From positions 248,001-312,000 of the forward strand of contig NZ_JQZV01000003.1 of the NCBI RefSeq assembly GCF_000769115.1: 64,000 bases of DNA, written 5' to 3'. The stretch is from Porphyromonas canoris. GTDB lineage: Bacteria; Bacteroidota; Bacteroidia; Bacteroidales; Porphyromonadaceae. Below, piece by piece: positions 18,401 to 28,469 of this stretch. How positions within the stretch are numbered: the first letter of the stretch is position 1; each line of letters begins with the position of its first letter. A model generated the notes under the pieces. The model worked only from the letters and a program-made list of their open reading frames with translations, had not been told where the DNA came from and did not search any database. The translations under genes were made by a program, and so were the position numbers.

Positions 18401-19111
18401 TTAAGAGTATTGCTCTCGTTTGCGGCGAGCGCGGTCTTTGATGATCCATTTCCATTTGTGTACCCCTATGCCCAGAATGATCACCGCCACAATCACCATC
18501 AGTGCGTACACGATAGTGACGGAGGAGCCTGTGATCACTTCCGGTGCGGCATACACCACTTGCGAACTTCCTGTGGTGATGAGCCCCAGCACACAGACGA
18601 AAAGCGCGGACAGAAGCTGCACCTCAAGACGGATGCTCTTCTCCGGCAAGAACGCCCTGAGCAGGTAGCTGAACAGGGACAGACCCACGACCACCGCAGC
18701 CATCATGCCGCAAGTGATGCCGTCGAAGGAGACACCCGGAAAGGCGTAAAATGTCTGCGCCAAAAGGTAGTAGAGGGCAGGGAAGAGCATCAGGGTCGGG
18801 TACCAGTAGAGGAGCTTTACCCAGACTTTCTTGTTGTCATGGTATTTCTGATGAAACGCCGTGAAAACAAAGGCGAGACAGAGTGCGGACTCTATCGTGA
18901 TGAGGACGGAAATGTCCGCAAGTATCGCGCTGTTCTGCATGAGTGCCTGAAACTCTACCTTGGAGCTCTGGGTCGCATACGGCGATGCGATGAACAGAAA
19001 TAATCCGTAAACGAGCGTAAACAACACCACTTGCCAAAGCTTCCAAAAGGAGAGCTTGACAAGTGTGTTGATGAATATGAATAGTATGAGGATCTGAATG
19101 AGAATGTCCAT
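18401..19111 (-). CDS. hmuT: HmuT-like integral membrane protein
   Basis: 236 residues, about six hydrophobic segments (near 4-20, 28-45, 65-88, 103-122, 133-152 and 200-220) with a basic C-terminal tail (WIIKDRARRKREQYS). No catalytic motif is visible. I identify it by position between the HmuS-like and ExbB-like genes, 15 nt after one and 28 nt before the other, as in the P. gingivalis hmuSTUV order. It may form part of the membrane complex with HmuS or an export or uptake path for the released product; this is inference. Confidence 0.65.
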   Translation of the reverse strand: MDILIQILILFIFINTLVKLSFWKLWQVVLFTLVYGLFLFIASPYATQSSKVEFQALMQNSAILADISVLITIESALCLAFVFTAFHQKYHDNKKVWVKLLYWYPTLMLFPALYYLLAQTFYAFPGVSFDGITCGMMAAVVVGLSLFSYLLRAFLPEKSIRLEVQLLSALFVCVLGLITTGSSQVVYAAPEVITGSSVTIVYALMVIVAVIILGIGVHKWKWIIKDRARRKREQYS

Positions 19112-19126
19112 CTCTTTCTCCTGCTG

Positions 19127-22100
19127 TTAAGCTGTTTTTGTTCTTCTTTTCCGAAGCACAAAGATAAGGATAATGAATAGAACGACTACAGCCGCAGCGA
19201 TGATGATGCCGGTCTTCATGCTGCTGTCGTTGTCAGACTCCATCACTTCCGAGCTCTCTTTCTGCAAGCGGATGCCGTCTTTCGCTTCCACTTTGGTGTC
19301 GGAAGAAGACTGCAGCATGGTATTCAAGCTCTTCTTGTAAGCTGCGGCGTCTTGTTCCGGGAGCTTTTGTGAAATGAAGTCTTGGAGCTTCTTATTTCCG
19401 GCAGAGAAGCCGAAGCCGGAAGAGCCAAACTCTGTTACCATCTCTTTGTGAACCTCCACGAGAGTCTTGATCTGCTCTTCGCTTGCCGCCCACATGCCTT
19501 TGCGGTGTGTCTCAAGCATAATGGCTGAGATCTCTTGCAGGGCTGCAGGATTGGAGGTGCGGAAAAACTCTCTTGTTCCCAAGTTTTGAGTATCGGCTAT
19601 ATACATATTATATAGTTCGTCCCAGAGCTCTTTGTCTATCACGTTGGGCTTTGCAACGTTCCAGCCGAATGTGTTTGTGAAGATTTCAACAAGTCCCCCG
19701 GCAGCAGAAGAGCCGCTTTTCATGATCTCTTTGACGTAAACCGGATTGAGCACGGTGGTTCTGGCTTCAACTCCGATAGCTTCTTTAAGATCCTGTATTC
19801 GGGTACGGTTTCGATTTCTGTAATCGGCAAAGAACGCATCAGGGTCTTTGCCCGTAACATTGCGGATGGCAAGGTTCATACCTCCCATGAACTCATACAC
19901 GTGGTCGAGGCTCAATGCTCCCCATGTGTTGCTTTGACGAGGTTGTACGATGACGTCCGTGTTGTGCAGAACACTGCGAAGAAGTCCGGCTTGGAATGCT
20001 CCCCACTCCTTGCTGTCGCTGTATATTGCTCCCATGTTGTTGATATACACATCGGCAATCTCTTTCTCGGATTCCCACTTGTCGCTGCTTGTAATCATAC
20101 CCTGTATATTGGTACCATACATGCCATTGACACCACCGAACACTCTTTTTGTAGAAAGTTCACGAGCGGCTTTTGGGGACAGACCATTTTCTACCAGCTG
20201 TCTCTCTATTTCCACTGTGGAGCTCTTTACCTGGTTTTCATACTCGCTTTCGTCTTCTGCATTTGCCGCCATTTCCACAGCCCTGCTGAGTAGCATCAGA
20301 CGAGAAGCAGCCAAATCGCGGAACTGTCCGGATGTTTGAACAACAATGTCTATACGAGGACGTCCGAGATCTTTTGCAGGGATAAGACGAAGATCCGAAA
20401 CTCTTCCAAATGTATCCCTTATAGGTTCTACTCCAAGCATATAAAGGGCTTGACCAATGGTTGTACCCTCACTTTCTATGAACTCACTGCTCCAGAAAGT
20501 ATAGCTGACCTTTCTTGGATATTCTCCGTGCTGCTTCTTATACTGTTCCAGTGTTGAGTTTACCAAAGCAACTGCACGGTCCCATGCAACTTCTGATGGA
20601 GTGTTCTCTGCATTGATAGAGTAGAGGTTGCGTCCGGTAGGAACGGCATTAGGGTTCGCCACGGCATCCCCTCCGGAAGATGGTGCAATATAACCACCAT
20701 TGAAAGCGTTGATAATACCACTTAGTTCTGCTTCCGGACTCTCCAATAAAGCACTTCTATATCGTAGAATATTGGTTATTGTGCGCTCTATTTCAAGTAT
20801 TGCACGAGCACGATCTCTTGCCTCTTTTGTAGGGGCCTCTGCTTTCATACCCATAGCCGCGTGTGGATGCTCTACCGGTTTCTCAGCATTTGCTGCATGA
20901 GGATGTCCTCCTTTTGCCATTTTTGAGTGCCGATGTTCTACCGGTTTTTCAGCATTTGCTGCGTGAGGATGCTCTCCCTTTGCCATTTTTGCATGTGGAT
21001 GCTCTGCCGGTTTTTCAGCATTTGCTGCGTGAGGATGCTCACCTTTTGCCATTTTTGCATGTGGATGCTCTGCCGGTTTCTCAGCATTTGCTGCGTGAGG
21101 ATGTCCTCCTTTTGCCATTTTTGAGTGAGCATGCTCTCCTGAAGTACTGCTCTTAGGTCTGCCCATACTGCCGGAAGAGTTTCCCCCTCCTCCCATCATC
21201 ATAGGTCTTGCGGGCTTCAATATCTGTTTTGACTGTTCAATTTCATCAACACTTATCTTAGCTACGGATGCAACAAGTGTATTATCTACCGCCTTGCCTG
21301 CTAAGATTTGGCGAACAAGAGTTTTGGCAGGTTCCAAGTAGCGTTGTGTGAACAAAGGTCTATTGTTGAGTTCTTTTTCTGTTACTCTTCCACTCATTCT
21401 ATCAAGGTTTGCAACACTGTAAGCGATAGGATCGGCACTCATTGCAAGCACTGTCGATGAGATTTTTTCAGCTTCATAAGGAATGCCTGTGGTATAGAGC
21501 ATACCATTCATTTTCTCATTGGCAATTTCTTCTGCAAAGTTATCTATCCGTTCTATCTCTTCTTCCGTATAAGGCTTTGTTGCTATACTATCAAGGCGAA
21601 GATCTCTGTGAATTCCCATTGCCATAGCAATCTTCTTTACTGCAATAGAAGCCTGTTCCTGCTTTTCAGGATCTGCTTTGTAGTAGTCTCTGATCCTGTT
21701 TTGCAACTTAGAAAAGAGTCCGCGCGTCTGGCTCTCCATGAAAGCTGGAGTTAAATAAGATATTGTAGTAGCGTAAGATCTTCTCTTTGCCATCATGCTT
21801 TCTCCAATATTTCCTATCGTATAATAGTAGTAGTGTGGCACAGAGCCCACAAGTCTATCCGGCCAGTCTTGGTGACTCAAAGCAACTTGTTTTTGAGGAG
21901 TAAATTCCAAACTTCCATGAGTTCCGAAGTGCATCATCAAATCCGCTTTAAACTCATGCTGTGTCCATAGATAGGAAGCTATATAGGTATGAGGAGGAGC
22001 CATTTTTGCTCCGTGAACTATTGCAAACTCATCATCTCCTAAACCTGCCATGGGTTGAGGTAGAAGAGCTACATTCCCAAACTCTATTCTGGATACGGCA

Positions 22101-23569
22101 ATGTGTGGGACACCATCTTTCATTGTACTCATGTATGAACCGGGAGCTTCTCCATAAGTGGAGATAACATCGGCATATCTCTCCGGAGTAAGACTTTTTG
22201 CCACCCAATTTTCGTAGTCTGCCTTGCTTACAAGAGCAGGGTTTCCTTCTTTCATGAAAGTATCAAAAGCTCCCTCCGCATAAGTACTTAGTATTGCTCC
22301 CTGCTTCATGATGATCTTTTCAAACTCTTTTACGCTTTTCGGGAGGTTTTCTACGTTATAGCCTTCTGCTTTCATCCTTTTAAGGAGATTATAGATAGCC
22401 GGAATAGTTTCAAGCCCTTGAGCTGCAAGAGAGGCTTGTCCCGGACCTTTGAAGAAGTAGATGGCAACCTTTTTATCCGCATTGTTCTTTTGTTTAAGAG
22501 AGATAACATTGGATACGATTTCGGTAAAAGTCTTTAGACGTTCGGGCATGGCTTTGAATAGGTAGAGACCGCTTGGATCTTTTTCCTGAGCGATAAGAGA
22601 ATAGGGGTAGATAGCACCATCCAGTTCCGGCATTACGAGGCTTTGCCCCATAAATCCTCCAAACATTCCCATTGGATCAGCCTCCCATTTCTCTCTCAGC
22701 TGCATTATTGAGAGAGGCGCAAAAACCGGAATATTGCGTTTTTTCAACCAGTCTACCGTTACCTCTCCATTACCCATCATTATACGTCCGTGGGGGAAAT
22801 ATATTACGGCATCCGGTTGAATAGAGTCAAGATAAGCTACTCGCTTGTCCATATCGCAAGCAATGGGATAAACCATATATCCTGCATTTTCAAAAGAAGA
22901 AATAATGCTGTTAAGGTGCTCTCTATTTCCACTGAACGGATCATGAATACCGGGTAGAATTGCTATTCTTCCTGCTTTTTCATTGAACTTGTTTTGTGAT
23001 TTGAGATAGCTTTCATAGGTTTCCTTACTTGCAAAGAACTTATCATCTACGGAAGTAAAGAAAACGTTAGACTGATTCTCTACCACAGGTTGAGGCTCTT
23101 TTACAAATAGCACTTTTTTGTCTATCTCCTTCCGGATGTAGCGAGCCATATTTTGGTAGTTTAGCTTATTTCCGCTTCCGAGATACCCTGATATGGCTTT
23201 AATATGAATGCTATCGAGATTGCAAATATCATTTTGAGGATTTGTGACTGATGACATATATATAGGTGTACCCTTATCAGCCAATTTTTGTATGGTTGCT
23301 CTTTCTGCTTCTGAAATCTTAAGACCCATAGCAAAGCCGAGTACGAAGTCAAACTTACTGAGACGATCAACTTCTTCTGCATCAACGGCTTCAAACTTGA
23401 TCATAGGATCTTGATTGGACAAAGCTATTCCCGCAACCTGAAATTGAGGGAAGTTATACAGAGCTATTTTTGTTGGAGCAGCAAGTTTGAACCAAGCTAC
23501 TCCTAAAGAGACCACAACTAAGAGGCATATAAGAGCCCAAAGTCCCCATTTTTTAGAGCTACGCTTCAT
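19127..23569 (-). CDS. hmuS: HmuS-like CobN/Mg-chelatase family protein with His-rich repeat
   Basis: 1480 residues. There is an N-terminal membrane anchor (about 10-30) and a C-terminal one (IIIAAAVVVLFIILIFVL, about 1452-1470), so the body should be periplasmic. The body is CobN-like: MMHFGTHGSLEFTPQKQ, VHYYYY-type aromatic stretches and MYGTNIQGMI are typical of the large chelatase subunit. By family and operon this is HmuS, a haem-handling enzyme of anaerobic Bacteroidota reported to act as a haem dechelatase, rather than a cobalamin-pathway cobaltochelatase. Unusual is an insertion of four 22-residue His-rich repeats at about 812-899 plus a partial fifth. It has a good promoter at 23607-23637. 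No hmuY or hmuR lies alongside in this window. Confidence 0.88.
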   Translation of the reverse strand: MKRSSKKWGLWALICLLVVVSLGVAWFKLAAPTKIALYNFPQFQVAGIALSNQDPMIKFEAVDAEEVDRLSKFDFVLGFAMGLKISEAERATIQKLADKGTPIYMSSVTNPQNDICNLDSIHIKAISGYLGSGNKLNYQNMARYIRKEIDKKVLFVKEPQPVVENQSNVFFTSVDDKFFASKETYESYLKSQNKFNEKAGRIAILPGIHDPFSGNREHLNSIISSFENAGYMVYPIACDMDKRVAYLDSIQPDAVIYFPHGRIMMGNGEVTVDWLKKRNIPVFAPLSIMQLREKWEADPMGMFGGFMGQSLVMPELDGAIYPYSLIAQEKDPSGLYLFKAMPERLKTFTEIVSNVISLKQKNNADKKVAIYFFKGPGQASLAAQGLETIPAIYNLLKRMKAEGYNVENLPKSVKEFEKIIMKQGAILSTYAEGAFDTFMKEGNPALVSKADYENWVAKSLTPERYADVISTYGEAPGSYMSTMKDGVPHIAVSRIEFGNVALLPQPMAGLGDDEFAIVHGAKMAPPHTYIASYLWTQHEFKADLMMHFGTHGSLEFTPQKQVALSHQDWPDRLVGSVPHYYYYTIGNIGESMMAKRRSYATTISYLTPAFMESQTRGLFSKLQNRIRDYYKADPEKQEQASIAVKKIAMAMGIHRDLRLDSIATKPYTEEEIERIDNFAEEIANEKMNGMLYTTGIPYEAEKISSTVLAMSADPIAYSVANLDRMSGRVTEKELNNRPLFTQRYLEPAKTLVRQILAGKAVDNTLVASVAKISVDEIEQSKQILKPARPMMMGGGGNSSGSMGRPKSSTSGEHAHSKMAKGGHPHAANAEKPAEHPHAKMAKGEHPHAANAEKPAEHPHAKMAKGEHPHAANAEKPVEHRHSKMAKGGHPHAANAEKPVEHPHAAMGMKAEAPTKEARDRARAILEIERTITNILRYRSALLESPEAELSGIINAFNGGYIAPSSGGDAVANPNAVPTGRNLYSINAENTPSEVAWDRAVALVNSTLEQYKKQHGEYPRKVSYTFWSSEFIESEGTTIGQALYMLGVEPIRDTFGRVSDLRLIPAKDLGRPRIDIVVQTSGQFRDLAASRLMLLSRAVEMAANAEDESEYENQVKSSTVEIERQLVENGLSPKAARELSTKRVFGGVNGMYGTNIQGMITSSDKWESEKEIADVYINNMGAIYSDSKEWGAFQAGLLRSVLHNTDVIVQPRQSNTWGALSLDHVYEFMGGMNLAIRNVTGKDPDAFFADYRNRNRTRIQDLKEAIGVEARTTVLNPVYVKEIMKSGSSAAGGLVEIFTNTFGWNVAKPNVIDKELWDELYNMYIADTQNLGTREFFRTSNPAALQEISAIMLETHRKGMWAASEEQIKTLVEVHKEMVTEFGSSGFGFSAGNKKLQDFISQKLPEQDAAAYKKSLNTMLQSSSDTKVEAKDGIRLQKESSEVMESDNDSSMKTGIIIAAAVVVLFIILIFVLRKRRTKTA
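20857..21136 (-). repeat. 66-bp in-frame repeat coding a His-rich segment of HmuS
   Basis: Four consecutive 66-bp units (residues 812-899) plus a partial fifth. Each protein unit has the form EHPHAKMAKGEHPHAANAEK followed by P and A/V, with four His per unit, about 18 His in all. Differences between units (EHAH, EHRH; GHPH or EHPH) are few, suggesting recent duplication. The position is in a Gly/Ser-rich flexible stretch (MMMGGGGNSSGSMG just before), consistent with an extended loop. Confidence 0.95.
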
Positions 23570-23606
23570 AATAATTTAGAATGTTGAATTAAAGTTTTTG
23601 AACGAG

Positions 23607-23637
23607 CAAAGGTATCTTTTCTCCATATCAATCTCAA
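23607..23637 (-). promoter_or_regulatory. Promoter of the hmuSTUV operon
   Basis: On the minus strand, TACCTTTG (23607-23614) matches the -7 consensus, with TTG at 23635-23637, 20 nt upstream. The predicted transcript starts about 30 nt before the hmuS start codon. The rest of the 23570-23831 divergent gap shows no gene; a small hairpin (cccac / gtggg) lies near 23780. Confidence 0.65.
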
Positions 23638-23831
23638 TACCTATATATAGTGATTTGTTGAATAAATATACCTCCTGATTACTGACCATTATTTACTTCT
23701 GATATTGTGTTACAGACTGAATTTTAGTGGCTTGTACGAGAAATATAAAATGATTATCTTCGTCTTTCGGAAAAAGCCCACTTTGTGTGGGTTCCATTAA
23801 CTCCACAAAAGACAAAATTGTAGTTATCAGT

Positions 23832-26800
23832 ATGAAAAAATTCTTTTTATCGCTTGCTTTGTTGCTGTGTGGTGCGAGTGCCTATGCACAGCTTCACAGC
23901 TTACAAGGGTACGAGTACGGAGTGCATTCTTCTCCTACCGGGAAGGAGTGGGAAAGCCCCGAACGCCTTTCTCTGAATAAAGAACAGCCACACGCTTGGA
24001 TGTTTTCTTTTGCATCCGTGGACGAAGCACGAGCTGTTTTACCACAAAATAGCAGTTATTGGAAGAGTCTCGATGGAACGTGGAAGTTTCATTGGGTCGG
24101 GAATCCTAATGAACGCCCTGTGGAGTTTTTCCGTCCGGCTTACGATGTATCCCAATGGGATGATATAACAGTTCCTTCTTGTTGGAATGTCGTTGGAATC
24201 CAAAAAGATGGATCATTAAAGTATGGTACACCTATCTATGCCAATCAGCCTGTAATTTTCCAGCATAAGGTTGCTGTTGGAGACTGGAAAGGTGGAGTTA
24301 TGCGTACGCCTCCTAAAGACTGGACTACCTATAAGGACAGAAATGAGGTGGGTTCATATCGCAGAACATTTGATATCCCCGCTGATTGGACCGGAAGACG
24401 AGTTTATCTGAACTTCGATGGCGTTAACTCTTTCTTCTATCTCTGGATTAACGGAACCTATGTCGGTTTTTCCAAAAACTCCAGAAATACCGCCTCTTTT
24501 GATATTACCTCTTATCTCGTAAAAGGAGAGAACAGCGTTGCGGTGGAGGTGTATCGCAACTCGGATGGCTCTTTCCTTGAAGCACAGGATATGTGGAGAC
24601 TTCCGGGTATCTTCAGAAGTGTATATCTTACATCCAAACCGGATGTTCAGCTAAGAGATTTGGTTGTTATTCCTTCTTTGATGAACGGATATAGCGATGG
24701 TCGTTTGAGCATCAAAGCAGAAGTTCGCAATCTTTCATCAAAGAGAGTAGAGAAAGGGTATAGCATCTCTTACGAGCTGTTCAAGAATAAGCTTTACAGC
24801 CAGAGCAACTCTCCTGTCGAACTCTCTAACCCTGTTTCATCTTCATTGAACAAGCTTGAAAAGCAGAGCAGAACGGTTGTAGAAACTACTTTGGATCTGA
24901 AAAAACCTGATCTTTGGAGTGCTGAAGCTCCACACTGTTATACTCTTGTGGCTAAGCTTAAAGATAAAAAGGGACGAATCATAGAGACGGTATCTACCCT
25001 TGTCGGTTTCCGTCAAGTGGAGATAAAGGATACAGAAGCAAAAGATGATGAGTTTGGTCTTGCCGGACGCTACTATTATATCAATGGTAAGCCTGTAAAG
25101 TTGAAAGGTGTAAACCGTCAAGAGATCAATCCTGAGAGTGGAAATACCATCACAACAGAGCAGATGATAGAGGAGATAATGCTCATGAAGCGTGGCAATA
25201 TCAATCATGTTCGCTGTTCTCACTATTCCAACTTCCCCCAGTGGTACTACTTATGCGACCTTTATGGTATTTATCTTGAAGATGAAGCCAATATAGAGAG
25301 CCACCAATATTATTATGGTAAAGAGTCGCTATCTCACGTTCCGGAGTTTAAGGATGCTCACGTCGGACGGGTAATGGAGTTGGCTGCTGCTCATGTCAAT
25401 TCTCCTTCTGTGGTGATTTGGTCTTTGGGCAACGAGGCCGGTCCCGGCGAAAACTTTGTACACGCTTACAAAGCTCTCAACAGCTTTGACCCTTCTCGTC
25501 CGGTACAGTATGAGCGTAACAATTCCATTGTGGATATGGGTTCCAATCAGTATCCTTCCATTGCTTGGACCAGAGAAGCGGTGAAAGGAACATATAAAAA
25601 TATCAAGTATCCTTTCCATATTTCGGAGTATGCCCACTCTATGGGTAATGCCGGAGGTAATCTCTCCGACTATTGGGAGGCAATAGAGAGCACAAACTTC
25701 TTCTGTGGTGCAGCCATTTGGGACTGGGTAGATCAGGCTCTTTACAAGACCGATCCACAGAGTGGAACCCGATTCTTTGCCTACGGAGGAGATTTCGGAG
25801 ACAAGCCGAATAGCGGTATGTTCTGTATGAATGGTATTCTTTTCCCGGACCATACACCCAAGCCTGTATTTTGGGAAGTGAAGAAGGTGTATCAGAATGC
25901 CGGTATTACATGGAAAGATCGTGACAAAGGAGAGATTGAGATCTTTAACAAGCGCTATTTTACAGACCTTTCGGATCTATATCTTACATATACCATCATA
26001 AAAGATGGTGTGCGTGAAAAGTCTGTCAGACTCGATATGCCTGTCATCGCTCCACGTAAAAAGGCTGTCATAACTCTACCTATATCCGGTATTGAACTTG
26101 ACAAATATGCAGACTACTATGTCCAAGTGCAACTTCATTTGGCTAATGATGAACCATGGGCGAAGAAAGATTTTATCCAGATGGAGGAGCAACTTCTTCT
26201 TCAAACTGCAGAAGTGAAAGGCGCTATAACAACTCAGCAGCCTGTTAAACCCCAAGTAAAACAGACGCCGGAGAGTATGACCATAAAGGGAAATGAGTTT
26301 ACCGTTGTCTTCGATAAGCGTATCGGCTCTATCACTTCTTTGGAATATGCAGGCAAGCAGATGCTGAAAGAGGGTACTGCTATAACATTGGATGCGTTCC
26401 GCGCACCTACGGATAACGACATTTGGATCTATCGTTCTTGGGTAGAGAATGGGCTTCACGACCTTAAGCATAAGGCTGTTTACTTTGGAAGTCATATTTC
26501 CAAGGATGGTACTGTAAAGGTTTCCACAATGGTCGAATCTCAAGCAGACGGCTCATTCCGGATAACAGGAGGATCAAGCGGACACTATAAAATAGAAAAG
26601 GTTAAGGATGAAAATAAGAGTGGAAATCCGTTCAAGTTTACCTCCAATCTTGTTTGGACGATATACCCTGATGGTTCGATAGAACTCCAAGCCAATATAT
26701 CTTCCAATAAACCGACGGCAGATCTGCCAAGACTGGGCTACTATATTCAGACACCTAAGTGCTTGTCTCAATACACCTATTATGGTCTGGGAGAGCACAA

Positions 26801-27863
26801 CAACTATGCCGACCGCAAAGCCGGAGCCTATATGGGTAAGTACAGCAGCAGCGTGGAAGAGCAGTTTGTTCCGTTCCCAAAACCTCAGAGCATGGGCAAT
26901 AGGGAAGGGGTTAAGTGGGCTTCTCTGACAGATAAAGAGGGTGTCGGAATGCTCTTTGTCTCTTCCGAAAAAATGTCTGTTTCGGCTCTACCTTGGAGCG
27001 CATTAGAGATGACTTTAGCTCCGCACTGGTATGAGCTACCAGAAAGCAGTGCTAATCATATACACCTCGACAAGGCGGTGATGGGGCTTGGAGGCTTCAG
27101 CTGTGGACAAGGACCTCCTCTCAATCATGATAGAATCAAAGCAGACTCTCATGAGTATGCTCTTTTGATTCGCCCTCTCAATGGTACAAATGCCGCAGAA
27201 CTCTCTAAGGTAGCTTTGTCCGATGTGAAACCTATTTCTATTGTTCGCTCTACGGATGGAGAGGTAACGCTTTCTACAGATGTGGCAAACAGTTCGGATA
27301 TTCTCTATACACTTAGCTCAAGCAAGAGAATGTCTCCAATGGTGTACAATGCTCCATTTGAAATGAGAGAAGGAGGAGTGGTTACCGCATACAGCAAGCA
27401 GACTCCATGGTTGAAGAGTATGAATAGTTTTGACAAGATAAACGTTGTCAAGGTTTCTGTTGCAGAGGTTTCAAGTGAAGAGCCGGAAGTGGGTATCGCG
27501 ACAAATATGCTGGATCAAGACACAGAGACGATATGGCATAGCATGTACTCTGTAACGGTAGCAAGCTATCCTCATTGGATCTCTTTCGATGCCCGCAAAG
27601 AGACAGAGCTCAAAGGTTTTACGCTATTGCCAAGACAGGACGATTCGGATAACGGTCGCATCAAAGCTTATTCCGTTCAGATCAGTAACGATGGAAAGAA
27701 ATGGAGCGATCCTGTTATCACGGGAGAGTTCGACAAGTCTAAGCAGATGAAGACCGTTATGTTCAAGTCTCCTGTTCGCACTCGATACATTCGTTTCAAT
27801 GCTCTTAGCTCTCACACGGGAGCAGATTTTGCTTCGGCTGCAGAGATTACATTTGTGGAATAG
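23832..27863 (+). CDS. GH2 beta-galactosidase with C-terminal F5/8-type domain
   Basis: 1343 residues from the ATG that gives a proper signal peptide (MKKFFLSLALLLCGASAYAQ); an in-frame ATG at 23787 would bury it and is rejected. The domain order is LacZ-like: sugar-binding, Ig-like, TIM barrel, Ig-like, and a beta-sandwich small chain. The acid/base Glu535 is in SLGNEAGPG and the nucleophile Glu599 in HISEYAHSMGN; WDWVDQAL also fits. After about residue 1110 come a chitobiase-like linker domain and a C-terminal F5/8 type C (CBM32-like) domain (VASYPHWISFDARKETELKG to the end). It is exported and acts on beta-galactosides of host glycans. A strong terminator follows. Confidence 0.93.
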   Translation: MKKFFLSLALLLCGASAYAQLHSLQGYEYGVHSSPTGKEWESPERLSLNKEQPHAWMFSFASVDEARAVLPQNSSYWKSLDGTWKFHWVGNPNERPVEFFRPAYDVSQWDDITVPSCWNVVGIQKDGSLKYGTPIYANQPVIFQHKVAVGDWKGGVMRTPPKDWTTYKDRNEVGSYRRTFDIPADWTGRRVYLNFDGVNSFFYLWINGTYVGFSKNSRNTASFDITSYLVKGENSVAVEVYRNSDGSFLEAQDMWRLPGIFRSVYLTSKPDVQLRDLVVIPSLMNGYSDGRLSIKAEVRNLSSKRVEKGYSISYELFKNKLYSQSNSPVELSNPVSSSLNKLEKQSRTVVETTLDLKKPDLWSAEAPHCYTLVAKLKDKKGRIIETVSTLVGFRQVEIKDTEAKDDEFGLAGRYYYINGKPVKLKGVNRQEINPESGNTITTEQMIEEIMLMKRGNINHVRCSHYSNFPQWYYLCDLYGIYLEDEANIESHQYYYGKESLSHVPEFKDAHVGRVMELAAAHVNSPSVVIWSLGNEAGPGENFVHAYKALNSFDPSRPVQYERNNSIVDMGSNQYPSIAWTREAVKGTYKNIKYPFHISEYAHSMGNAGGNLSDYWEAIESTNFFCGAAIWDWVDQALYKTDPQSGTRFFAYGGDFGDKPNSGMFCMNGILFPDHTPKPVFWEVKKVYQNAGITWKDRDKGEIEIFNKRYFTDLSDLYLTYTIIKDGVREKSVRLDMPVIAPRKKAVITLPISGIELDKYADYYVQVQLHLANDEPWAKKDFIQMEEQLLLQTAEVKGAITTQQPVKPQVKQTPESMTIKGNEFTVVFDKRIGSITSLEYAGKQMLKEGTAITLDAFRAPTDNDIWIYRSWVENGLHDLKHKAVYFGSHISKDGTVKVSTMVESQADGSFRITGGSSGHYKIEKVKDENKSGNPFKFTSNLVWTIYPDGSIELQANISSNKPTADLPRLGYYIQTPKCLSQYTYYGLGEHNNYADRKAGAYMGKYSSSVEEQFVPFPKPQSMGNREGVKWASLTDKEGVGMLFVSSEKMSVSALPWSALEMTLAPHWYELPESSANHIHLDKAVMGLGGFSCGQGPPLNHDRIKADSHEYALLIRPLNGTNAAELSKVALSDVKPISIVRSTDGEVTLSTDVANSSDILYTLSSSKRMSPMVYNAPFEMREGGVVTAYSKQTPWLKSMNSFDKINVVKVSVAEVSSEEPEVGIATNMLDQDTETIWHSMYSVTVASYPHWISFDARKETELKGFTLLPRQDDSDNGRIKAYSVQISNDGKKWSDPVITGEFDKSKQMKTVMFKSPVRTRYIRFNALSSHTGADFASAAEITFVE

Positions 27864-27906
27864 ACCGGAAAGATTTTAGTTCCGATACAAGACATATTGT
27901 TTGATA

Positions 27907-27950
27907 GAGAGTCCCGGCTTTGGTTTTATACCGAGTCGGGACTCTTTTTA
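27907..27950 (+). terminator. Terminator of the beta-galactosidase gene
   Basis: Stem agagtcccgg / gagtcgggactct with an internal AT-rich loop, followed by five T, 44 nt after the stop codon. Confidence 0.8.
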
Positions 27951-28101
27951 TATAAGCCGACCAAAAGGTGTTATGGCTTCAATGCTCCGAAATCTATGCC
28001 CCTTATCGAACTTTTCCCTTGGGACAACTTTTGTTTAATAGTTATGGAAAACGGTTTAATCCGATATATAAGTTTCTTTGAAGCCTTATCGTTTTATAAA
28101 T

Positions 28102-28206
28102 CAAGCTTTGATGTCCGGAAACCGGGATTTGATTTGTAGGAAGCAAGCCTTGCTTTATTACAGTCAGGTTTTGATTTCTTGGAATCAGGTCTTGCTTTTC
28201 AAGTTT
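28102..28206. repeat. 21-nt periodic array
   Basis: Five units start at 28102, 28123, 28144, 28165 and 28186, exactly 21 nt apart: caagctttgat, cgggatttgat, caagccttgct, caggttttgat, caggtcttgct. A possible decayed unit precedes at 28081. It is the same degenerate family as at 49.8 and 60.5 kb. It sits between two convergent genes in the 606-nt gap 27864-28469, which otherwise contains a terminator at each end and no gene. Confidence 0.75.
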
Positions 28207-28365
28207 TAACCGATTTAGACACAAAAAGGAATCTGTTTGGAGAAGATTTTATAGGCGTTTACAGGAGAAGTTAAGGCTACAATCTCAAACTGATATTATG
28301 TATTCGGACAGGATATTATACAAAAAGGAGTTGTCAGAAATCCTTTTTCTCCATGCCGTTAAAAT

Positions 28366-28402
28366 AAAAAATAACACCTCTATTTGTAAATAGAAGTGTT
28401 AC
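28366..28402 (-). terminator. Terminator of the HU gene
   Basis: Stem taacacctctattt / aatagaagtgtta around a short loop (28372-28401), followed on the minus strand by a T-rich run. Confidence 0.75.
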
Positions 28403-28469
28403 CATTAGCTTAACAGCTCAACAGCTGTGGGTATCTTAATTCTGACGTTTGGGAGTGAAAAACAAACTA

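Noticed and set aside
20863-21156. Rightward frame across the HmuS His repeat
   Set aside because: It only mirrors the 66-bp repeat; the minus-strand frame belongs to a complete HmuS protein.
19127-23569. Cobaltochelatase CobN of the cobalamin pathway
   Set aside because: There are no cobalamin genes nearby, and the membrane anchors plus hmuTUV partners fit HmuS better.
23787-23831. Earlier ATG for the beta-galactosidase
   Set aside because: It would hide the signal peptide behind 15 residues; the ATG at 23832 gives a standard one.
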